Assembly (NCBI GenBank): GCA_902802535.1
Contig: CADCML010000020.1
Location: 1 to 42,980, forward strand
DNA: 42,980 nucleotides
Source: an uncultured Bacteroidia bacterium
GTDB taxonomy: Bacteria; Bacteroidota; Bacteroidia; Bacteroidales; F082
Reading direction: 5' to 3'
Within the stretch, counting starts at the first letter, position 1, and every line of letters begins with the position of its first letter. Positions 39,273-42,980 of this stretch are shown here, in pieces. Under the pieces are notes generated by a model. It saw nothing but the letters and a program-made list of their open reading frames with translations, did no database searches and was not told the DNA's origin. The translations under genes were made by a program, and so were the position numbers.

Positions 39273-42119
39273 ATGAGCAAGATAATGAAAAGCAGGCTTT
39301 TTTTCTTTCTCTTTTTCCTGTTGGGGATGCTGCTTTCGGGCAACGTGAAGGCCCAAGATGTGGCTGGGCGTTCGTCCGAAAAGGCCATCATCGGCGGCAG
39401 GGAATACTATATGCACCATGTCAAGCAGGGGCAGACGCTTTACGGATTGTCAAAGCTTTACAATGTTTCCGTGAGTGAAATTGAAAGGCTGAATCCTGAG
39501 GTCAAGAATGGACTGAAAGCGGGTCATGTGTTAGGTATTCCTGTTCGTTCCGAAAAGGCGTCTCCCAAGAATGAGCCTCAACCCGCAGCGGCTGAATCCA
39601 AACCTGTTGTGGAAACTTCCAAGCCTGTTGAGGTCAAGCCCGAACCAGTTGTGGAACAGCCCCAAAGGAAAAAGGATACCGTGGTCGTGGAGCATCTCAA
39701 TGTGCGAATGCCTTATTTCGACGGCAAGGCCTACATTGTGCAGCCAGGCGAGGATTTGTATGACATTGCCAAGAAGGTCGGCATCGACTTGTCGGAATTC
39801 AAGGCTGCCAATCCGGGACTTTCCAATGAGCCTGCTGCCGGAATGCGCATCGTGATTCCCAATGTGACCAACGAAAACGACTATATCGTGCATTTTTGCG
39901 AGAGGAACGAGCGCGTTTCTTCGCTGTTGAGCCGTTGGAAGGTGAATGAAAAAGCCTTCAGGACCAACAATATTTCTCTTGGAACGCATGTGTTTGAGGG
40001 TCAGGTGGTGCTGATTCCCATACAGCGCGTTACGGATTTCTATTGGATTAGGGAAGAGGACCATTATTGGGAAGAAATCGCGGAGTTGATTAACGAGGAG
40101 CCTGCTAAAGAGCCCGTTGTCGAAGTGCCCGTTGTCGTGGAACCTAAACCTGTTATCATCGAGGAGCCGGTTATTGAGGAGCCCGTTGTCGAAGAGCCTA
40201 AACCTGTTATCATCGAAGAGCCGGTTATTGAGGAGCCCGTCGTCGAAGTGCCCGTAATAGTGGAACCTGTTGTGGAGGAGCCTGTTGTAGTAGAGCCCGT
40301 TGTCGAGGAACCTAAACCTGTTATCATCGAAGAGCCGGTTATCGAGGAGCCCGTTGTCGAAGTGCCCGTGATAGTGGAGCCTGTTGTGGAAGAACCAGTT
40401 GTTGTAGAACCAGTTGTCGAGGAACCTAAACCTGTTATCATCGAGGAGCCAGTCATCGAGGAGCCCGTTGTCGAAGTGCCTGTAATAGTGGAGCCAGTTG
40501 TGGAGGAACCCGTTGTAGTAGAGCCCGTTGTCGAAGAGCCTAAACCTGTTATCATCGAAGAGCCGGTTATTGAGGAGCCCGTCGTAGAGGAACCAGTATT
40601 AATCGAAGAACCCGTAGTTGTAGAGGAACCAGTTATAATTGAAGAACCCGTCGTAGAGGAACCAGTTATAATCGAAGAGCCCGTAGTTGTAGAGGAACCC
40701 GTAATAATCGAAGAGCCAGTTGTCATAGAAGAGCCTATCGAACCCTTAGAGATTCCTGCGCCACAGCCGTTAGGCTTCGATTTTGAGATGGGCGACATCC
40801 CCGAATGTGTGGCCTCGCCCGCGAATGCCTTGAAACGCTACCAGGTGGCCTTGATGGTGCCTTTGTATCTTTACGACATCGACAACATCGAGGTCTCGAA
40901 GGAAAGTGCGGCAAAGTCGAAAAAGTCGCGCTCCATGTCGTTCCTGCAGTTTTACGAAGGCTTCATGATGGCCGCCGAAACCCTTGAAAAACAAGGGATG
41001 AAGTTGGATTTGACGGTGTTTGACGTGACGGAGAACGTGTCGTCGGCAGAAAGGGCATTGTCGCAAATCCGGAACAAGGACCTGGATTTGATTGTGGGAC
41101 CTTTCTTCGGCAAGTCGTTCGCAGTGGTCGAGGAATACGCCAAAAACCACGGCATCGTGGTGGTCAACCCGCTGTCAACACGCAAGTCGGTGATTGAGGA
41201 CAGCCCCAACGTAATGAAGATGAAAGCGGGCGACATGGGCATGATCTTGACCATCTCGAACTTGGTGAAAAACCAGTATTCCGATGCCAACGTGTTCATA
41301 GTGAGTCGCGAAAAATCTGCCGACACCACTTTCCTGAGCCAAATGGAACACCATCTGAACCTTGCAATCAATGAAGAGGTTACGGTTTCTGGTGACGAAT
41401 TCCTCCACTTTGCCCGCAATGAAAGCGAACGCTTGGAGATGGGCAGCCGTTTGGTGCCGACCATCAACGTGGAAGGCCAGGTGTATTCTACCCGCGATTT
41501 CCAAAAAGGAAACACGCATGAGGTGGTGCTGACCAATACGGTGAGGCGTTATTCCTACAACGACATCGGCAAGATGAAATCGCACCTTTCGGGCGTGCGC
41601 GACAACGTCATCATTGCCTACGGCGACGACAACGTCTTTGCTACCCAAATACTCAACAGCCTGACCCAGGAAGCCGACCGTTTCCCCATCACGCTCGTCT
41701 GCGCCCCCGATTGGCAGAAACACGAAAAGCTTTTGGTCGACAACCTGCTGAAAATGAATGCCATCTATATCAGCGATTTCTTCGTCGACTATAACAGCGA
41801 GGCCGCCAAGCGCTTTGTGCTTCGTTTCAGGCAAAAGTATGTCGAAGAGCCTCAGCAGTACGCTTTCGAGGGCTACGATGTGGGCTGCTACGTCCTCAAT
41901 GCCCTCATGCAATACGGCAGCGACGACCTAATCAATTGTCTGCATTGCTACCAGGCTTCGATGCTGCACACGGGTTACCGTTTCTATTACAGGAACTATC
42001 TGAACGTGGAAGGCAACGATGGCAAGGAAAACTTGCTTTGGAGCATCTATCAATACGATAAGGACAATATCAAGCTTGTCCCGATCGACCCGTTCAAGAA
42101 AGCAGGAAGCTATGAATAA
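39273..42119 (+). CDS. LysM and type 1 periplasmic-binding domain protein with long Glu-Pro repeat
   Basis: A 948-residue secreted protein (or 944 from the second ATG at 39285) with a signal peptide ending in VKAQ. Three LysM-like murein-binding modules follow: YMHHVKQGQTLYGLSKLYNVS (part, about 46-91), KAYIVQPGEDLYDIAKKVG (about 148-194) and a degenerate one (about 204-250). Residues about 275-493 are a low-complexity linker of EEPVIEEPVV-type repeats. Residues about 520-930 resemble a type 1 periplasmic-binding fold (YQVALMVPLYL, DLIVGPFFGKSFAVVEEYA, VVNPLSTR). No transporter genes accompany it, so it probably senses or scaffolds in the periplasm. Confidence 0.85.
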   Translation: MSKIMKSRLFFFLFFLLGMLLSGNVKAQDVAGRSSEKAIIGGREYYMHHVKQGQTLYGLSKLYNVSVSEIERLNPEVKNGLKAGHVLGIPVRSEKASPKNEPQPAAAESKPVVETSKPVEVKPEPVVEQPQRKKDTVVVEHLNVRMPYFDGKAYIVQPGEDLYDIAKKVGIDLSEFKAANPGLSNEPAAGMRIVIPNVTNENDYIVHFCERNERVSSLLSRWKVNEKAFRTNNISLGTHVFEGQVVLIPIQRVTDFYWIREEDHYWEEIAELINEEPAKEPVVEVPVVVEPKPVIIEEPVIEEPVVEEPKPVIIEEPVIEEPVVEVPVIVEPVVEEPVVVEPVVEEPKPVIIEEPVIEEPVVEVPVIVEPVVEEPVVVEPVVEEPKPVIIEEPVIEEPVVEVPVIVEPVVEEPVVVEPVVEEPKPVIIEEPVIEEPVVEEPVLIEEPVVVEEPVIIEEPVVEEPVIIEEPVVVEEPVIIEEPVVIEEPIEPLEIPAPQPLGFDFEMGDIPECVASPANALKRYQVALMVPLYLYDIDNIEVSKESAAKSKKSRSMSFLQFYEGFMMAAETLEKQGMKLDLTVFDVTENVSSAERALSQIRNKDLDLIVGPFFGKSFAVVEEYAKNHGIVVVNPLSTRKSVIEDSPNVMKMKAGDMGMILTISNLVKNQYSDANVFIVSREKSADTTFLSQMEHHLNLAINEEVTVSGDEFLHFARNESERLEMGSRLVPTINVEGQVYSTRDFQKGNTHEVVLTNTVRRYSYNDIGKMKSHLSGVRDNVIIAYGDDNVFATQILNSLTQEADRFPITLVCAPDWQKHEKLLVDNLLKMNAIYISDFFVDYNSEAAKRFVLRFRQKYVEEPQQYAFEGYDVGCYVLNALMQYGSDDLINCLHCYQASMLHTGYRFYYRNYLNVEGNDGKENLLWSIYQYDKDNIKLVPIDPFKKAGSYE
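40197..40652 (+). repeat. 114-bp in-frame tandem repeat encoding a 38-residue Pro-Glu-Val unit
   Basis: The marker CCTAAACCTGTTATCATCGA recurs at 40197, 40311, 40425 and 40539, exactly 114 bases apart, with another at 40143. Each unit encodes about EPKPVIIEEPVIEEP plus VVEVPVIVEPVVEEP. Synonymous differences show that the copies are not all recent. The low-complexity region as a whole runs from about 40096 to 40749. Confidence 0.88.
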
Positions 42120-42771
42120 GTCGGCCAGTTTGTTGCTCATGCTCGCCTTGTTGACCTTCGTCGCCTGCAATCATGGCGTCAGGAAGGAATATTGGGAGAA
42201 TGGCAAACTGAAGTCGGAGCTGCGCTATGAGGGCGACAAGCTGAACGGCGAAAGTGTGTGGTATTCCAAGCAGGGTAGGGTGATGACCCGAGCCTTCTAC
42301 AGGAACGACACACTTGAAGGTCGCTACCAGCGGTTCCATCCCAACGGCGAGCTTGAGCTGGAGTGCTGGTACAAGCATGGCGAGCGCGACAGCATCTGCC
42401 GTTCCTATTCGGAAAACGGCCATCTGCAGTCGGAAGACCATTATGTCGATGGCAAAGTCAACGGCGAGTCGAAGAAGTGGTACGACAACGGTCAGGTCTT
42501 CCAGGAAGGCCAGTACGTTGACGGCATGATGGACGGCTCGTGGTTCATCTTCTATCCGAGCGGTGCTTTGGCGTCGAAGGCGGAGTATGCGATGGGCACG
42601 GGCAAGCAGACCTGCTACGAGGAATCGGGCTACAAATGCCTCGAAGTGCCATACGTCGACAACCTGAAGCACGGCAGGGAAATCTATTACAATCCCGACG
42701 GTACCGTGACGAGAATCGTTGAGTATGAGCGTGGTGAGGTGGTTTTTGAGGACAACGACCCGCAAAAATGA
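42112..42771 (+). CDS. MORN/YwqK-repeat lipoprotein
   Basis: The start at 42112 (MNKSASLLLMLALLTF) overlaps the upstream stop by eight bases and exposes a lipobox, FVAC. The 219-residue product contains repeated GK-x-ngE-x-x-wY units of the MORN_2/YwqK type (ENGKLKSELRYEGDKLNGES, HPNGELELECWYKHGERD, DNGQVFQEGQYVDGMMDGS). Some relatives are labelled antitoxin components, but no toxin is seen here. It is probably surface-exposed or periplasmic and translationally coupled to the LysM/PBP protein. Confidence 0.85.
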   Translation: MNKSASLLLMLALLTFVACNHGVRKEYWENGKLKSELRYEGDKLNGESVWYSKQGRVMTRAFYRNDTLEGRYQRFHPNGELELECWYKHGERDSICRSYSENGHLQSEDHYVDGKVNGESKKWYDNGQVFQEGQYVDGMMDGSWFIFYPSGALASKAEYAMGTGKQTCYEESGYKCLEVPYVDNLKHGREIYYNPDGTVTRIVEYERGEVVFEDNDPQK

Positions 42772-42803
42772 AAATATTTCAACCAATTTGAAAATCTTTC
42801 AAA
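42769..42803. promoter_or_regulatory. Two TGAAAAT(A/C)TTTCA palindromes upstream of gdhA, operator candidate
   Basis: TGAAAATATTTCA (42769-42781) and TGAAAATCTTTCA (42789-42801, extended to 8-base arms ATTTGAAA/TTTCAAAT at 42786-42803) are 20 bases apart, about two helical turns. The second ends nine bases before the gdhA -7 box and covers its -33 region. Confidence 0.65.
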
Positions 42804-42812
42804 TAAAAACCA

Positions 42813-42820
42813 TATCTTTG
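42813..42820 (+). promoter_or_regulatory. Putative -7 element (TATCTTTG) for gdhA
   Basis: Exact TAnnTTTG, with TTTG at 42787-42790 upstream (22-base spacing, slightly long). The expected leader is about 60 bases and A-rich. Confidence 0.65.
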
Positions 42821-42886
42821 CACCGCTTAATACAAGCAGCAAACTTTCAAACACAACAAATAAACCTTTAATTAAAGTCAAAAAAA

Positions 42887-42980
42887 ATGAAAGTCAATGA
42901 AATTATGACCGCTCTGGAAGCCAAGCATCCGGGCGAAAATGAGTACTTACAGGCCGTTCGCGAAGTCCTGGAAACCATCG
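42887..42980 (+). CDS. gdhA: NADP-type glutamate dehydrogenase, N-terminus only
   Basis: Only the first 31 codons are present (MKVNEIMTALEAKHPGENEYLQAVREVL...). This matches the N-terminus of Bacteroides-type hexameric glutamate dehydrogenases, which begin with a helix and the HPGE-EYLQAV motif. The gene continues beyond the window. It would assimilate ammonium into glutamate. It has its own promoter with two palindromes upstream, consistent with control by nitrogen status, which is an inference. Confidence 0.8.
   Translation, partial: MKVNEIMTALEAKHPGENEYLQAVREVLETI

Noticed and set aside
40064-40798. A 244-residue Ser/Thr/Gly-rich minus-strand protein.
   Set aside because: It is the antisense shadow of the Glu-Pro-Val repeat of the LysM/PBP gene; periodicity comes from the plus-strand coding repeat.
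1-42980. tRNA or rRNA genes.
   Set aside because: I saw no tRNA-like cloverleaf with a terminal CCA region and no rRNA signature; short tRNAs could be missed by eye.

Overview
The window reads as a Bacteroidota (order Bacteroidales) chromosome segment. Evidence for this: many starts are preceded by the Bacteroidota-type -7 box TAnnTTTG rather than a TATAAT box, Shine-Dalgarno sequences are mostly absent, and the gene content includes a PorQ-like type IX secretion protein, an OprP-type porin, reverse-rubrerythrin, a large NusB, an AmgK/MurU-like pair and a GdhA start typical of the group. Assignments rest on motifs and recalled family knowledge; no database search was run.

Layout. 1-816: the 3' end of a secreted protein with a chitobiase-type C-terminal domain. 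864-11886: a rightward type I restriction-modification locus, hsdM-hsdS-[GHKL ATPase/PD-(D/E)XK nuclease]-[AlbA_2/HATPase protein]-hsdR-YgjP-like metallopeptidase. The two accessory genes and the second half of hsdS look more AT-rich than hsdM and hsdR. 11916-15213 (minus): LD-carboxypeptidase-like lipoprotein, arginine deiminase, aat. 15264-18683 (plus): truA, an AtoE-type short-chain fatty acid transporter, and an aldo/keto reductase with a ferredoxin-like tail. 18790-19892 (minus): rubrerythrin and ferritin, an iron/peroxide unit. 20056-23523 (plus): nusB, porQ-like, recF, DciA-like. 23527-28672 (minus): three genes with 4-base overlaps, namely a sugar kinase fused to a RapZ-like domain, a MurU-like nucleotidyltransferase and an AddB-like nuclease. 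28673-29548: a promoter, a broken ORF and an array of REP-like palindromes ending at an IS200/RAYT-type Y1 transposase (29549-30004). 30031-32857 (minus): OprP-like porin, YeiH-type exporter and a 97-residue membrane protein. 32996-37618 (minus): idi, a GxxExxY gene inside an inverted-repeat cassette, a divergent YchF, a lipoprotein, an outer-membrane barrel and a PrsW-like protease. 37690-42980 (plus): guaA, a LysM/periplasmic-binding protein with a long Glu-Pro repeat, a MORN-type lipoprotein and the start of gdhA.

Most interesting parts. (1) The accessory pair inside the hsd operon, with two GHKL-type ATPase domains, a nuclease domain and an 11-bp tandem repeat before hsdR, is a candidate defence module. 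(2) The GxxExxY gene is bracketed by about 30-bp imperfect inverted repeats, each followed inward by a perfect hairpin, and looks like a self-contained mobile cassette. (3) Three 171-bp units, each with two oppositely oriented REP-like palindromes, stand directly upstream of a RAYT-like transposase, a REPIN-type arrangement. (4) A kinase/RapZ fusion next to a MurU-like enzyme suggests cell-wall sugar recycling joined to a RapZ-type sensor. (5) Heptad repeats TT(A/G)AAT(C/T) on the coding strand lie directly before three unrelated start codons. (6) Palindromic operator candidates lie at the porin and gdhA promoters.
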